From the NCBI GenBank assembly GCA_022824465.1, contig JAJDZV010000009.1, positions 62,001 through 126,000 on the forward strand: a stretch of 64,000 nt of DNA. Reading direction: 5' to 3'. Both the position numbers and the translations under genes were made by a program. Under the pieces are notes generated by a model. That model did not search any database, was not told the origin of the DNA, and saw only the letters and a program-made list of their open reading frames with translations. The stretch comes from Anaerolineae bacterium. GTDB taxonomy: Bacteria > Chloroflexota > Anaerolineae > Aggregatilineales > Phototrophicaceae. Shown in pieces: positions 41,883 through 50,666 of the stretch (within the stretch, counting starts at the first letter, position 1; each line of letters starts with the position of its first letter).

Positions 41883-42650
41883 GTGGCCACTTTGAATGAG
41901 TTCATATCCGATCGTGAAGAGAACCATCGTATTCCAGAAACTCCCGTCGAACGAGTAATGCTACTTGCGAAGGAATTGGCGTTAGGCGTTCACAAAGGCT
42001 ATTGGCAAAGACGACTGTCAACTGGAACGTTCGTCTTTATCTTCAGCAATGATCTAAAGCTCTTCCTGGAAAAGAGATGGGGCGGTGAGGATGAATTCGA
42101 GGAGCATTTGGAACGACTTTACGGTCACGGATATCTTGAAGAAGATTGGAGCCGGACTAGCAATACGAGGTACGAGAAACTATCACATGACGCATTTGCT
42201 CTACTCTCAGAAGCGCCGCCCTACAATGTCTTCATTTCATACACGCGCGAGGAAAGTAGTGCGTTTGCTTTGTTGCTGGTTACTAAGCTTCAGCAGTACG
42301 GAATACAGTCCTTCTGCGACATGTCTCTAGTACCGGGTGAAGATTGGCATCCTGAACTCGAGAAGCAAATCAAGAAATGTGAACACTTCATTGTCTTGAT
42401 CGGTGAGGAGACAAGAAAATCAGGCCCCACACTCAAGGAAGTAACGTGGGCAATTGAGAACCACAAAATCGTCATTCCGATTTGGCACAATAATTTCGAG
42501 CTAAATGCCGACCAGTGGGAAGGCGTCGACGAGCGAATAGCTAATGCAATTCAAAGAAAGCACGCCGTTATTGTCCAAAAGGAGAGCGCCGCTGGATACA
42601 ATTCAGCGATTGTTGAGTTGCTGACAAACCGCTTCGGCATCACGCCGTAG
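41883..42650 (+). CDS. TIR-domain protein (defence-type)
   Basis: 255 residues with GTG start behind AGGAG. The N-terminal ~110 residues are charged and helical (PVERVMLLAKELALG, WGGEDEFEEHLERLYGHGYL) without known fold. The TIR domain spans about 113-235: YNVFISYTREE (box 1), FCDMSLVPGEDW (box 2-like), ELEKQIKKCEHFIVLIGEE and LKEVTWAIE, where Glu186 is at the position of the NADase catalytic Glu. TIR proteins act as NAD+ hydrolases or signal-nucleotide producers in antiphage systems, or as scaffold proteins. The AT-rich composition contrasts with neighbours. The last 24 bases are duplicated exactly at 42824-42847. No partner gene follows. Confidence 0.85.
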   Translation: MATLNEFISDREENHRIPETPVERVMLLAKELALGVHKGYWQRRLSTGTFVFIFSNDLKLFLEKRWGGEDEFEEHLERLYGHGYLEEDWSRTSNTRYEKLSHDAFALLSEAPPYNVFISYTREESSAFALLLVTKLQQYGIQSFCDMSLVPGEDWHPELEKQIKKCEHFIVLIGEETRKSGPTLKEVTWAIENHKIVIPIWHNNFELNADQWEGVDERIANAIQRKHAVIVQKESAAGYNSAIVELLTNRFGITP

Positions 42651-42665
42651 GCGAGGTCTGTACAG

Positions 42666-42691
42666 CGGGCGATTCACAGAATCGCCCCGAC
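42666..42691 (-). repeat. Family A repeat, second copy of the 26-base unit
   Basis: Reverse complement matches the 26-base unit at 23893-23918 at 24 of 26 positions. Perfect 9-bp arms GGGCGATTC (42667-42675) and GAATCGCCC (42679-42687) leave a 3-base loop ACA. Lies 16 bases after the TIR stop. Confidence 0.7.
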
Positions 42692-42737
42692 AGATTTCGA
42701 GGTTGAGTGCGCAAGCTTCGTCGACTGCAATCAGGGC

Positions 42738-42770
42738 TTTCTCTGTACCCTCTGTGTCTCTGTGGTGAAA
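42738..42770 (-). repeat. CCACAGAGACACAGAGG-type repeat (family C)
   Basis: Read on the minus strand this is TTTCACCACAGAGACACAGA followed by GGGTACAGAGAAA. A degenerate second copy occurs at 59463-59488. Similar short sequences recur between genes in many environmental bacterial genomes; no function is known to me. It directly abuts the TIR remnant. Confidence 0.55.
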
Positions 42771-42781
42771 TCACCTGTGAT

Positions 42782-42847
42782 GATTCCGTGGCCGGCGGAA
42801 GAGCCGCCATCGTCGAGCTGCTCAACCGCTTCGGCATCACGCCGTAG
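42782..42847 (+). pseudogene. Remnant of a GC-rich TIR-protein gene (C-terminal end)
   Basis: Translates as 21 residues ending AAIVELLNRFGITP-stop, against SAIVELLTNRFGITP-stop at the end of the TIR gene upstream. Outside the final 24 identical bases, codons differ mainly by synonymous changes (ATC/ATT, GTC/GTT, CTG/TTG), which shows that it was once protein-coding and homologous rather than a random copy. Its GC content is like the host genome. The rest of this gene is missing; a family C repeat lies immediately upstream. Confidence 0.7.
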
Positions 42848-42863
42848 CCAACCGTCGAATCGC

Positions 42864-42888
42864 GGGCGACCCAATGGCTCGCCCCTAC
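42864..42888 (+). repeat. Family A repeat copy
   Basis: GGGCGACCCAATGGCTCGCC then CCTACA: arms GGGCGA/TCGCCC with an inner CCA/TGG, ending in the shared GCCCCTACA. Within the 434-base gap 42651-43084, which holds three repeats, the TIR remnant and promoter boxes but no intact gene. Confidence 0.6.
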
Positions 42889-43024
42889 ACATTTCCCTAT
42901 TGATGGATTCATTAGACAAACACGGGATTGCTGCGAAGCTAATTCCCCTACATTTTCCGCTGCGCTGGCTCTATAATCGTGCGCTGTTTTGTCTGCGCCG
43001 CTGCGATGTATCGCCCAACATCGG

Positions 43025-43033
43025 TGTTACAAT
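43025..43033 (+). promoter_or_regulatory. Candidate extended -10 promoter of the carboxylase operon
   Basis: TGTTACAAT (TGn plus 5 of 6 matches), 52 bases before the ATG of the carboxyltransferase gene. A second perfect TATAAT lies upstream at 42972-42977. Confidence 0.45.
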
Positions 43034-43084
43034 GAGCGGAGTGTCGCGCGATGCGGACGACGCCACCGCCGAAGGAGACAGCCG

Positions 43085-44635
43085 ATGACCACCAGCCCCA
43101 TGATTGAGCAGTTGCGCGCCAAACGTGCCCAGAGCCAGCAAGGCGGCGGCGAGGCGCGCGTCCAGCGCCAGCACGACAAGGGCAAGAAGACCGCCCGCGA
43201 ACGGCTGGATATCCTGCTTGATCCGGGCACATTCCGCGAAGTGGACGCCTTCGTGCATCATCACAACAGCAAGTTTGGACTGGCGAACAATCGGCCTCTC
43301 AGCGACAGCGTGGTCACCGGCTGGGGCACGATTGACGGGCGGCTGGTCTATGTCTATTCGCAGGATTTCACGGTGATGGGCGGCAGCTTGAGCGAGGCGC
43401 ATGCTGCCAAGATCATCAAGATTATGGACATGGCGATGAAGGTGGGCGCCCCGGTCATTGGGCTGAACGACAGCGGCGGCGCGCGCATCCAGGAAGGCGT
43501 CGAGAGCCTGGGGGGGTATGCCGATATCTTCCTGCAGAACACCTTGGCGAGCGGCGTTATCCCGCAAATCAGCGTCATTATGGGACCCTGCGCCGGTGGC
43601 GCGGTGTATAGCCCGGCGCTGACTGACTTCATAATCATGGTCAAGCAGAGCAGTTATATGTTTATTACCGGTCCCGAAGTGGTGAAGCAGGTGCTCAACG
43701 AAGATGTGACATTCGAGGATCTGGGCGGGGCATCGGTGCATGGCAGCAGAAGCGGCGTCTGTCATTTTGTCGCCGATGACGAGACGCAGTCCTTGACGCT
43801 GGTGCGGGAGTTGCTGAGCTACTTGCCGCAGAACAATATGGAAGATCCGCCGCCGCACCCGACGACTGACGATTCGCTGCGAACGGAAGCGGCGCTGGAC
43901 AGCATCGTGCCAGAGAATCCCAATCAGCCCTACGATATCAAGCGGGTCATCGAGTTGATTGTGGATGATGGACATTTCTTCGAGGTGCACGAAGACTACG
44001 CCGGCAATATCGTGGTCGGCTATGCGCGGCTGGGCGGCAACGCGGTCGGCATCGTGGCGAACCAGCCGACGGTCTTGGCTGGTGTGCTGGATATCAAAGC
44101 CAGCGAGAAAGCGGCGCGTTTTGTACGCACCTGCGACGCCTTCAATGTGCCGCTGGTCACCTTCGTCGATGTGCCCGGTTATCTGCCTGGCGCCGACCAG
44201 GAGCACAACGGCATCATCATGAGCGGGGCGAAGCTGCTCTACGCCTACTGCGAAGCGACCGTGCCCAAGCTGACAGTCACCACGCGCAAGTCTTATGGCG
44301 GGGCTTATTGCGTGATGAACAGCAAGCATATCCGCGCCGATCTCAATATCGCCTGGCCTACGGCCGAGATCGCCGTCATGGGACCGGAAGGCGCGGTCGA
44401 GATCATTTATCGGCGGGAGTTGGCGAAGGCGGCAGACCCGGTTGCGCGCAAGAAAAAACTGGCGGACGAATACCGCGAGACCTTTGCCAATCCCTATATC
44501 GCCGCCAGTCGGGGCTTCATTGACGACATCATTGAGCCACGCAATACGCGGGCGCGGCTCATTAACGCGCTGCAAGTCTTCCAGAACAAGCGGGATGAGA
44601 ACCCGCCGAAGAAACACGGCAACATCCCGCTGTAG
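43085..44635 (+). CDS. pccB: Acyl-CoA carboxylase carboxyltransferase (propionyl-CoA carboxylase beta-like)
   Basis: 516 residues from ATG 43085 (GGAG upstream). Both crotonase-like halves are present. The N-terminal acyl-CoA side has [33 protein letters not shown] and [17 protein letters not shown]. The C-terminal biotin side has [30 protein letters not shown] and [18 protein letters not shown]. This is the single-chain PccB/12S-type carboxyltransferase, distinct from split AccA/AccD. With the biotin carboxylase and carrier genes that follow, it forms a complete carboxylase. Propionyl-CoA is the favoured substrate because of the nearby epimerase, but acetyl-CoA cannot be excluded. Confidence 0.92.
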   Translation: MTTSPMIEQLRAKRAQSQQGGGEARVQRQHDKGKKTARERLDILLDPGTFREVDAFVHHHNSKFGLANNRPLSDSVVTGWGTIDGRLVYVYSQDFTVMGGSLSEAHAAKIIKIMDMAMKVGAPVIGLNDSGGARIQEGVESLGGYADIFLQNTLASGVIPQISVIMGPCAGGAVYSPALTDFIIMVKQSSYMFITGPEVVKQVLNEDVTFEDLGGASVHGSRSGVCHFVADDETQSLTLVRELLSYLPQNNMEDPPPHPTTDDSLRTEAALDSIVPENPNQPYDIKRVIELIVDDGHFFEVHEDYAGNIVVGYARLGGNAVGIVANQPTVLAGVLDIKASEKAARFVRTCDAFNVPLVTFVDVPGYLPGADQEHNGIIMSGAKLLYAYCEATVPKLTVTTRKSYGGAYCVMNSKHIRADLNIAWPTAEIAVMGPEGAVEIIYRRELAKAADPVARKKKLADEYRETFANPYIAASRGFIDDIIEPRNTRARLINALQVFQNKRDENPPKKHGNIPL

Positions 44636-44646
44636 CCCGCGCGAAC

Positions 44647-44692
44647 TACCCCTCCCCCCAACCCCCTCCCCGAAGCATCAGAGAGGGGGAGC
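44647..44692 (+). repeat. Family B hairpin repeat between carboxylase genes
   Basis: CCCCCTC (44662-44668) pairs with GAGGGGG (44683-44689) across a 14-base loop, after a C-rich tract. Lies in the 78-base gap inside the carboxylase operon, where it could modulate mRNA stability. Confidence 0.6.
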
Positions 44693-44713
44693 GCTACGAA
44701 AGGAGTTGACAAT

Positions 44714-46231
44714 TTGCAGACCGGACCGTTCAACAAAATCCTGATCGCTAACCGGGGCGAAATCGCGGTGCGCATCATCCGCGCCGCCCGCGACCTCGGC
44801 ATACCGACGGTGGCGGTGTATTCCGATGTCGACCGCACGGCGCTGCACGTCCGCTACGCCGATGAAGCGGTGCACATTGGCGGTCCGCGCCCGGCGGAGA
44901 GCTACCTGCGCATGGACAAGCTCGTTGAAGTGGCGCGCCGGACGGGAGCCGATGCGATACATCCCGGTTATGGCTTTCTGGCGGAGAATGCCGAATTCGC
45001 CGGGCAGGTGATGGATGAGGGTTTGGTCTGGATTGGTCCATCGCCGAGCGCGATCGCGACCATGGGCGACAAGCAGGCGGCGCGGACCGCGGTCAAGCGC
45101 AACAATGTGCCGTTGATACCCGGCACCGAGCCTGGCATTCGCGACGAAGAACTGATTCACGCCGCATCTCGCATCGGCTTCCCGGTGGTGATCAAGGCGG
45201 TGGCCGGCGGCGGCGGCAAGGGAATGCGTCCGGTGCAGCGAGCAGAGGGCTTCGCTGAATCCCTGGCGACAGCACGGCGCGAGGCTGAGAGCGCCTTTGG
45301 CAACGGCGATGTATATGTGGAGAAGCTACTGATCGGCGCGCGCCACATTGAATTTCAGATTTTGGCCGACGCGCATGGCAATACAATTCATCTGGGCGAG
45401 CGCGAATGCTCGATACAGCGGCGGCATCAGAAGTTGGTGGAGGAGGCGCCAAGCGTTTTTGTCGACGCTGACCTGCGCGAACGGATGGGCAACATGTCGA
45501 TCGCGGCGGCGGAATCGGTCGGTTATGTCAACGCCGGCACGATTGAGTGCATGGTCGACCGGGAAAAGAATTATTACTTTCTGGAGATGAATACGCGCTT
45601 GCAGGTGGAGCATCCGGTGACTGAGTTGGTGACCGGCGTGGATTTGGCGAAGGAACAGATTCGCATCGCGCGCGGTCGGCGGATGGGACCGACGGAGAGC
45701 CTGCTGGAGCCGAAGGGTTGGGCGATTGAATGCCGAATCAATGCCGAGGATCCCTATGCCAACTTCATGCCATCGACTGGGCAGATCTCGACGATGATCT
45801 TGCCGACAGGACCGGGCGTGCGCGTCGACAGCGGCGTATTCTCCGGGTCGGAGATTACGCCCTATTACGACAGTCTGATCGCCAAGCTCATCACCTGGGG
45901 CGAGACGCGTTCTGAGGCGATGCTGCGGATGCGGCGCGCGCTTTCGGAATACCGCATCATGGGTTTGAAGCACAATATCCCTTTCCATATCAACCTGCTG
46001 AACAGTATCAGTTTTATCGCCGGGCAGTTTGACACCACCTTCGTCGAGCGGCGCTTCAATATGAACACTTACGAGCAAGATCCCAGCGCGAGCGAGCTTG
46101 AGACGGTAGCGATCGCGGCGACCTTGTATGCGCATCGCAAGCGGCAGCTGGCGTCGCAGGTGGTGGCGCCAGCCAAGCGCGACGCCAGCAACTGGAAGTG
46201 GATGGGGCGCTTCGAGAGGATGCACCGATGA
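44714..46231 (+). CDS. accC: Biotin carboxylase subunit of acyl-CoA carboxylase
   Basis: 505 residues with TTG start and AGGAG 9 bases upstream. Hallmarks: FNKILIANRGEIAVRIIRAA, IHPGYGFLAENAEFA, ATP-grasp glycine loop AVAGGGGKGMRPV, HIEFQILAD, LGERECSIQRRHQKLVEEAPS, FLEMNTRLQVEHPVTE (catalytic Glu/Asn/Arg) and ECRINAEDP. It carboxylates biotin on the carrier protein using bicarbonate and ATP. The C-terminal ~50 residues beyond the BC domain form a short tail ending in a charged segment. The stop overlaps the carrier gene start as ATGA. Confidence 0.94.
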   Translation: MQTGPFNKILIANRGEIAVRIIRAARDLGIPTVAVYSDVDRTALHVRYADEAVHIGGPRPAESYLRMDKLVEVARRTGADAIHPGYGFLAENAEFAGQVMDEGLVWIGPSPSAIATMGDKQAARTAVKRNNVPLIPGTEPGIRDEELIHAASRIGFPVVIKAVAGGGGKGMRPVQRAEGFAESLATARREAESAFGNGDVYVEKLLIGARHIEFQILADAHGNTIHLGERECSIQRRHQKLVEEAPSVFVDADLRERMGNMSIAAAESVGYVNAGTIECMVDREKNYYFLEMNTRLQVEHPVTELVTGVDLAKEQIRIARGRRMGPTESLLEPKGWAIECRINAEDPYANFMPSTGQISTMILPTGPGVRVDSGVFSGSEITPYYDSLIAKLITWGETRSEAMLRMRRALSEYRIMGLKHNIPFHINLLNSISFIAGQFDTTFVERRFNMNTYEQDPSASELETVAIAATLYAHRKRQLASQVVAPAKRDASNWKWMGRFERMHR

Positions 46232-46734
46232 AGTACGTCGCCATCATCAACGAGCAGCGTTACGAGATTGAGATCGACAATGCCGGCGGCGTGTTGGTGA
46301 ATGGCGAGCCGCGCGATGTCGACTTCCTGAATCTTGGCGGGTCGCTGTTTTCGGTCATCACTGAGAATCGCTCCTTCGAAGCGGTTATAGATGATGATGA
46401 AGACAAGATCGCGGTGATGATGACCGGTCGCCTGTTCGAGACGCAGGTGCTTGACGAACGGGCAATGCTGATGTTGCAGCGCCGCGGCGCCCTGCCCGTC
46501 AGTTCGGGCGAAGTGCATGCGCCGATGCCGGGGTTGATCGTCGATGTCACCACGCTGCCGGGCGCGGCGGTCGCACGGGGCGACACGGTGATAATCCTGG
46601 AATCAATGAAGATGCAGAACGAATTGAAGTCGCCGGCTGACGGCGTGGTGAGCGCGGTCTATGTCGAGGCCGGTCAGGCGGTGGACAAGAATGACCTGCT
46701 GGTAGAGATTAAGGCGTCGGACGCTGAAGCGTAG
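46228..46734 (+). CDS. Biotin carboxyl carrier protein
   Basis: 168 residues from ATG 46228, overlapping the biotin carboxylase stop. The C-terminal biotinyl domain (about 95-165) has APMPGLIVDV, the biotin site ESMKM with Lys128, and a final strand DLLVEIKA. The N-terminal ~85 residues (YVAIINEQRYEIEID, VNGEPRDVDFLNL) resemble the region linking BC to BCCP in fused propionyl-CoA carboxylase alpha chains, so this may be a split alpha subunit. Completes the operon carboxyltransferase, BC, BCCP. Confidence 0.92.
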   Translation: MKYVAIINEQRYEIEIDNAGGVLVNGEPRDVDFLNLGGSLFSVITENRSFEAVIDDDEDKIAVMMTGRLFETQVLDERAMLMLQRRGALPVSSGEVHAPMPGLIVDVTTLPGAAVARGDTVIILESMKMQNELKSPADGVVSAVYVEAGQAVDKNDLLVEIKASDAEA

Positions 46735-46833
46735 ATTCTATCGGCGAACTGCTCGGCGCAAGACACTCTCAATCGTGAATTAGCTCTACAATTCTAAATG
46801 TATTGGCGTTTGCTGAGGACCAGCGGAGAGAGA

Positions 46834-48189
46834 ATGCCGACGCTTAGAAGGCTGCCTGGCTGGGTGGATGCGCTGTGGCTGGTTTGCCTCGCGTTTTACA
46901 TGTCGGCTGGCGCGGCGAGCGTACCGTTTCATGGCGATGAATCCACGCTGATGGTCATGGGGCGGGATTTCCACTATATCTTCGTCGAGGGCGACCTGGC
47001 AAAGGTCCTCTATGACGAGACGTGGCAGGTCAATCCCCATGAACAGCATTTACGGCTGCTGAATGGCACGGTTTCGAAGATGGTCTATGGCTGGCTGCAA
47101 TGGCTGAAGGGCTTTGGCCCGCAGGACTTGAACCGAAACTGGAACTGGGGGCGGGGCTACGATGCCAACGCGGCGCGCGGGGCGCTGCCAGATGGCGAAT
47201 TATTGCGGCGGACGCGCCTGGCTTCGACGCTGCAGTTGGCGCTGGCGGCGGCGGTTTTCTTTCAGTGCGTCAAGATGGCGCTTGATCGACCGACCGCTTT
47301 CCTGGCCAGCGGGCTGTTCGCGCTGCACCCGAACATGCTGATAAATGGGCGGCGGGCGATGATGGAAGGCAGCCATATCCTCGGCTTGATGCTGCTGCTC
47401 CTGGCGGCGATCTGGCTGCTGCGAGATCGACGCTGGGAGCGATATGTTCTGCTGGGGGTCTGCGCCGGGTTTGCTGTCGCGGCGAAGCATTCCAACCTAA
47501 TCGTCTGCGCGCTGGTTTTCCTGGCTTGCGCGCGCGAGCCGATCTGGCGCCTGTTGCAGAGTCGGGGCCTGGCCTGGCGGGCGCCGGCAGCACAATTGGT
47601 GAAATGCGCTGCGGCCGGGGCGATCAGCGTATTTCTGTTTTTATTGCTGAATCCGGCCTGGTGGCGGGCGCCGCTGGAAACAGCGCAACTGACTGTCGAG
47701 TTGCGTCAAGGGCTGCTGCACGATCAGGTTGACATATTCGGCGGATACAACAGCTTCGCGGAGCAGGCGGCCGGTTTCTTCCAGTATGTTTTTGTCGGCG
47801 AGCGCCAATACTATGAAGCAAGCGATTGGGCGAGCTTCGACCCGGTCTCGGCACAGATTGCGGACTATGAAGGGTCCTGGCTGGCCGGGCTGACTATCAT
47901 CGGCAACTCAGGCCGGTTAGGCTTGATTTACCTGCTCTTGACTTTCTTAGGCGGGCTGCGGTTGGCGCGCGACAAATCGGTATTGCCGGAGGCGCGTTGG
48001 CTGCTTTTGATCTGGGCGATTGGCGCGGCGCTGACGACCCTTTGGCTGACGCCTCTGCCCTGGGCGCGATATTATCTGCCGCTGCTCCCCGCATTGATTC
48101 TGTTCTTGTCGTATTCGCTGGTGAGGTTCGCCGGGGCGCTTATTCAGGACCCTTACGCCAAAGCTGATGGCTTCGCTCTACTGGATTGA
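46834..48189 (+). CDS. GT39/ArnT-like polytopic membrane protein
   Basis: 451 residues from ATG 46834 (GGAG at 46825-46828); the frame extends in-frame to an ATG at 46798, but a TACAAT box at 46787-46792 would start transcription about there. The first extracytoplasmic loop has SVPFHGDESTLMVMGRDF, with the acidic GDE motif of GT-C dolichyl/undecaprenyl-phosphate-sugar transferases (PMT/ArnT). About ten TM helices follow, including repeated Leu/Ala-rich stretches. Predicted to move a sugar from a lipid carrier to an unknown acceptor on the outside. Overlaps the next membrane-protein gene by 23 bases. Confidence 0.78.
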   Translation: MPTLRRLPGWVDALWLVCLAFYMSAGAASVPFHGDESTLMVMGRDFHYIFVEGDLAKVLYDETWQVNPHEQHLRLLNGTVSKMVYGWLQWLKGFGPQDLNRNWNWGRGYDANAARGALPDGELLRRTRLASTLQLALAAAVFFQCVKMALDRPTAFLASGLFALHPNMLINGRRAMMEGSHILGLMLLLLAAIWLLRDRRWERYVLLGVCAGFAVAAKHSNLIVCALVFLACAREPIWRLLQSRGLAWRAPAAQLVKCAAAGAISVFLFLLLNPAWWRAPLETAQLTVELRQGLLHDQVDIFGGYNSFAEQAAGFFQYVFVGERQYYEASDWASFDPVSAQIADYEGSWLAGLTIIGNSGRLGLIYLLLTFLGGLRLARDKSVLPEARWLLLIWAIGAALTTLWLTPLPWARYYLPLLPALILFLSYSLVRFAGALIQDPYAKADGFALLD

Positions 48190-50665
48190 GGAATCGCTGC
48201 CCGGGCTGTTGCCCTGCCTGTGGATGGCGGGCGCCGTGGGATTGCCCTGGGCGCTCGCCGCGATATCGCGCCGCGCGTGGCGATCCTACGCTATGGTCGG
48301 CGCGCTGGCGCTGGCATTTGGTCCGGCGTGGCTATGCGCCTGGATGCTGGTCCTGGGCGTAGTCGGCGCGCAACTGGAGCTGCGGCTATTGACGGCGGAA
48401 TGGATCCTCGCAGGCAGCGGAGTCATAGGCTTGCTGGGCGCGGCGCTCGCCTGGCGCAAGCGGCATTTGCCAAGAGCCGTAGCCCACGAGACAACTCCCT
48501 TGGCTTCTGACGAGAAGCTCGTCATTGGGCTGATTGTCATCGCGGTTGCTCTCCGCTGGATCCACACCGCTTACTTTCCCTTCACCGCTTACGACGCGCT
48601 TTGGGTATACGGCTATCAGGGGCGGCTCTTCTTTCTGGAAGGCTTTATCCCGAATGAGATCGGCTATTATCCGCCATTCCTGTCGCTTCAGTTTGCCTTT
48701 GTGCAGACGCTCCTGGGCGAAGTCAACGATCATGCGGCGCGCATGGTCTTGCCGCTGATGCATATCGGCAGCATTCTGGCGGCTTATCTGCTCGGGAAGC
48801 GGCTGGCGAGCCGGCGGGTTGGTTTGATAAGCGCGGCTTTGTGGTGCCTGCATCCCCACGTCGGACAATGGGCCTTCCGCGGCGACCTGGAGATACCGCT
48901 GACGTTCAGCTTTACCTTGGCGGCGGTTTTTCTGTTGAGCGCCTGGCGCGAGCAAGACAACGGCGACCGGCGCCGCCAAGCGATTCTGGCGGGCGCAGTC
49001 TTGGGCATCGCCTTGTTCACGAAGCCGACAGCGGGCGCGTTCCTTTGGGGCGTGCTGCTGCTGCTAGCCATTGAGCTGGCGCGGAAGAGGTTGAGTATTC
49101 GGCGTTGTCTGCCGCAGTTCCGAATCGCACTTTGGGCGGGACTGACCTGTTTGCCGCTCGGCGCGGTTTGGTATGCGCGGAATCTGCTGCTGGGTCATGA
49201 GGCGGTGACGCTGCCCAAGGGGATCTGGCTGACGCGGGCATTGCGCACTGGCGATTACTTGGCGCCATTGATTCTCATTGCGGCGACGGGCGTCGTTGCG
49301 TTGGCGCTGCGGCGCCGGCTGAGTCGGTGGGAGGCGGCAATCAGCTCTGCGGGACTTGCCTTGCTTTTTGCTGGCGCCTTGGCGTCGAATGCAGCCCTGT
49401 TCCCGGCGCGGGTGGATCCGCCGGCGAGTTATGTCCAGCCGGCCGAGGCGCTGTTGATGCTCGCGGGTCTGGTTTTCGCTGGGTTGGGATTGCGGCGGGC
49501 GATCAGAAGTGAATTCGCCGCGCGCGTGACCAAAGGAACGCCGGCGAGCGTCCTTTGCCTTCTGTTGGCGCTGCCCTATTTTGTCACCTTGTTCTATTCA
49601 TACAGCTATCACTATCGCCTGGGATTCGCGATTCTGCCGCTGCTTTGCCTGCCTAGCGCGATCGCTCTAGGAGAGGCGCTGGATCGCGCGCGTATGCGTT
49701 CCTGGCGCAAGGGCCGGCAGCGCGCGTATGGCCTTGTCTTGCTGCTGGCTTGCCTGCCCGGCGTAGCGGCGGTTGTGACCGATGTGCGCTGGTCCTCGAT
49801 CTGGCTGTTGCGGTCTGACCTCGACAGCGACTTTGAAAAATATGAATACTACAATCCGTCGCTGATGCAAATAGTCGCCGGGCTGGAAGACTATAAACGA
49901 GACACGCAATCGGATGCGATGGTGTTGGCGCCCGGTGAAGAACGGCTGCCCTTCTTCTTCCCGCAAATGCCGATCCATGTCGCCGCGGCGACGACGCTCG
50001 ACGAGCTGGAGGCGCTGGGCGCGACGCATGTCGTCTTTGGGGCGAAGGCGCGCGAAGCCTATCTGGATGCCGGGATTGACCCGGCAATGTCGCAACTCGT
50101 GGCGGCTTTGGGAAGGACTGGCCTTTTCGAGAAAGTTCGGTCGCATTATCACGGCGTGTTCAGCTATGAACTGTACGAAGTCGGCGACATTGCCGGGCGT
50201 TGGCGGCTGCCGGCGAAGTTCGCGGCGCGCGAAGACGAGCTCGATACCGTCGTCTTTGACGGTCGCCTGCAGCTTCATGCCTACGGCGTCTACCCGCCGG
50301 TCATCCATGAGGAGCTGCCGATTACATTTGAACCGACATGGAAGGCGCTGCGGACGCTGACGCAAGATTATGAGTTTCTCGTCCAGGTGCGGCATGCCAG
50401 CGGCGAGACCGGTTATGAATGGCGCTTGGCGGCGGCGCCGCATCGGCACGGCGCTTATCAAACGTCTTTGTGGCAGGCCGGCGAGTACGTCAACGATCTT
50501 CAGGTATTCGCATTGGACAAAAAAGCCAACCTCAACGACAAGGGTTTCAGCTTCTGGGTGGCGGTCTGGGATGGCGCGAATGAGCGTTATCTGCCGCTAG
50601 CGATCAACGGCGAGGCGGCCGGCGAGTTCTACCGATTGGCGGGCAGTTACCACTTGCGGTCGTGA
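48167..50665 (+). CDS. Large GT-C-like membrane glycosyltransferase with soluble C-terminal domain
   Basis: 832 residues. About twelve TM helices occupy residues 1-540; the first large loop has YFPFTAYDALWVYGYQGR with an Asp in the position of the GT-C catalytic acid, and FNEIGYYPP-like EIGYYPPFLSLQF. The remaining ~290 residues are soluble: a mixed alpha/beta stretch (DAMVLAPGEERLPFFF, ATHVVFGAKAREAYLDAG) and a beta-sandwich end (ITFEPTWKALRTL, EWRLAAAPHRHGAYQ). The pair with the preceding gene resembles two transferases acting in one glycan pathway. Substrate unknown. Confidence 0.72.
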   Translation: MASLYWIEESLPGLLPCLWMAGAVGLPWALAAISRRAWRSYAMVGALALAFGPAWLCAWMLVLGVVGAQLELRLLTAEWILAGSGVIGLLGAALAWRKRHLPRAVAHETTPLASDEKLVIGLIVIAVALRWIHTAYFPFTAYDALWVYGYQGRLFFLEGFIPNEIGYYPPFLSLQFAFVQTLLGEVNDHAARMVLPLMHIGSILAAYLLGKRLASRRVGLISAALWCLHPHVGQWAFRGDLEIPLTFSFTLAAVFLLSAWREQDNGDRRRQAILAGAVLGIALFTKPTAGAFLWGVLLLLAIELARKRLSIRRCLPQFRIALWAGLTCLPLGAVWYARNLLLGHEAVTLPKGIWLTRALRTGDYLAPLILIAATGVVALALRRRLSRWEAAISSAGLALLFAGALASNAALFPARVDPPASYVQPAEALLMLAGLVFAGLGLRRAIRSEFAARVTKGTPASVLCLLLALPYFVTLFYSYSYHYRLGFAILPLLCLPSAIALGEALDRARMRSWRKGRQRAYGLVLLLACLPGVAAVVTDVRWSSIWLLRSDLDSDFEKYEYYNPSLMQIVAGLEDYKRDTQSDAMVLAPGEERLPFFFPQMPIHVAAATTLDELEALGATHVVFGAKAREAYLDAGIDPAMSQLVAALGRTGLFEKVRSHYHGVFSYELYEVGDIAGRWRLPAKFAAREDELDTVVFDGRLQLHAYGVYPPVIHEELPITFEPTWKALRTLTQDYEFLVQVRHASGETGYEWRLAAAPHRHGAYQTSLWQAGEYVNDLQVFALDKKANLNDKGFSFWVAVWDGANERYLPLAINGEAAGEFYRLAGSYHLRS

Positions 50666-50666
50666 G

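Noticed and set aside
40785..42650. CYTH-TIR as a cyclic-nucleotide antiphage system (CBASS-like)
   Set aside because: The TIR gene has foreign AT-rich composition and no nucleotide-sensing domain is recognisable; the CYTH gene looks native, so adjacency is probably accidental.
42627..42847. attL/attR sites of a mobile element from the 24-base direct repeat
   Set aside because: Only 173 bases lie between the copies, with no integrase, and both copies are the coding ends of homologous genes.
42971..44617. 548-codon minus-strand frame across the carboxyltransferase gene
   Set aside because: Antisense of a complete PccB-like gene; composition bias explains the missing stops.
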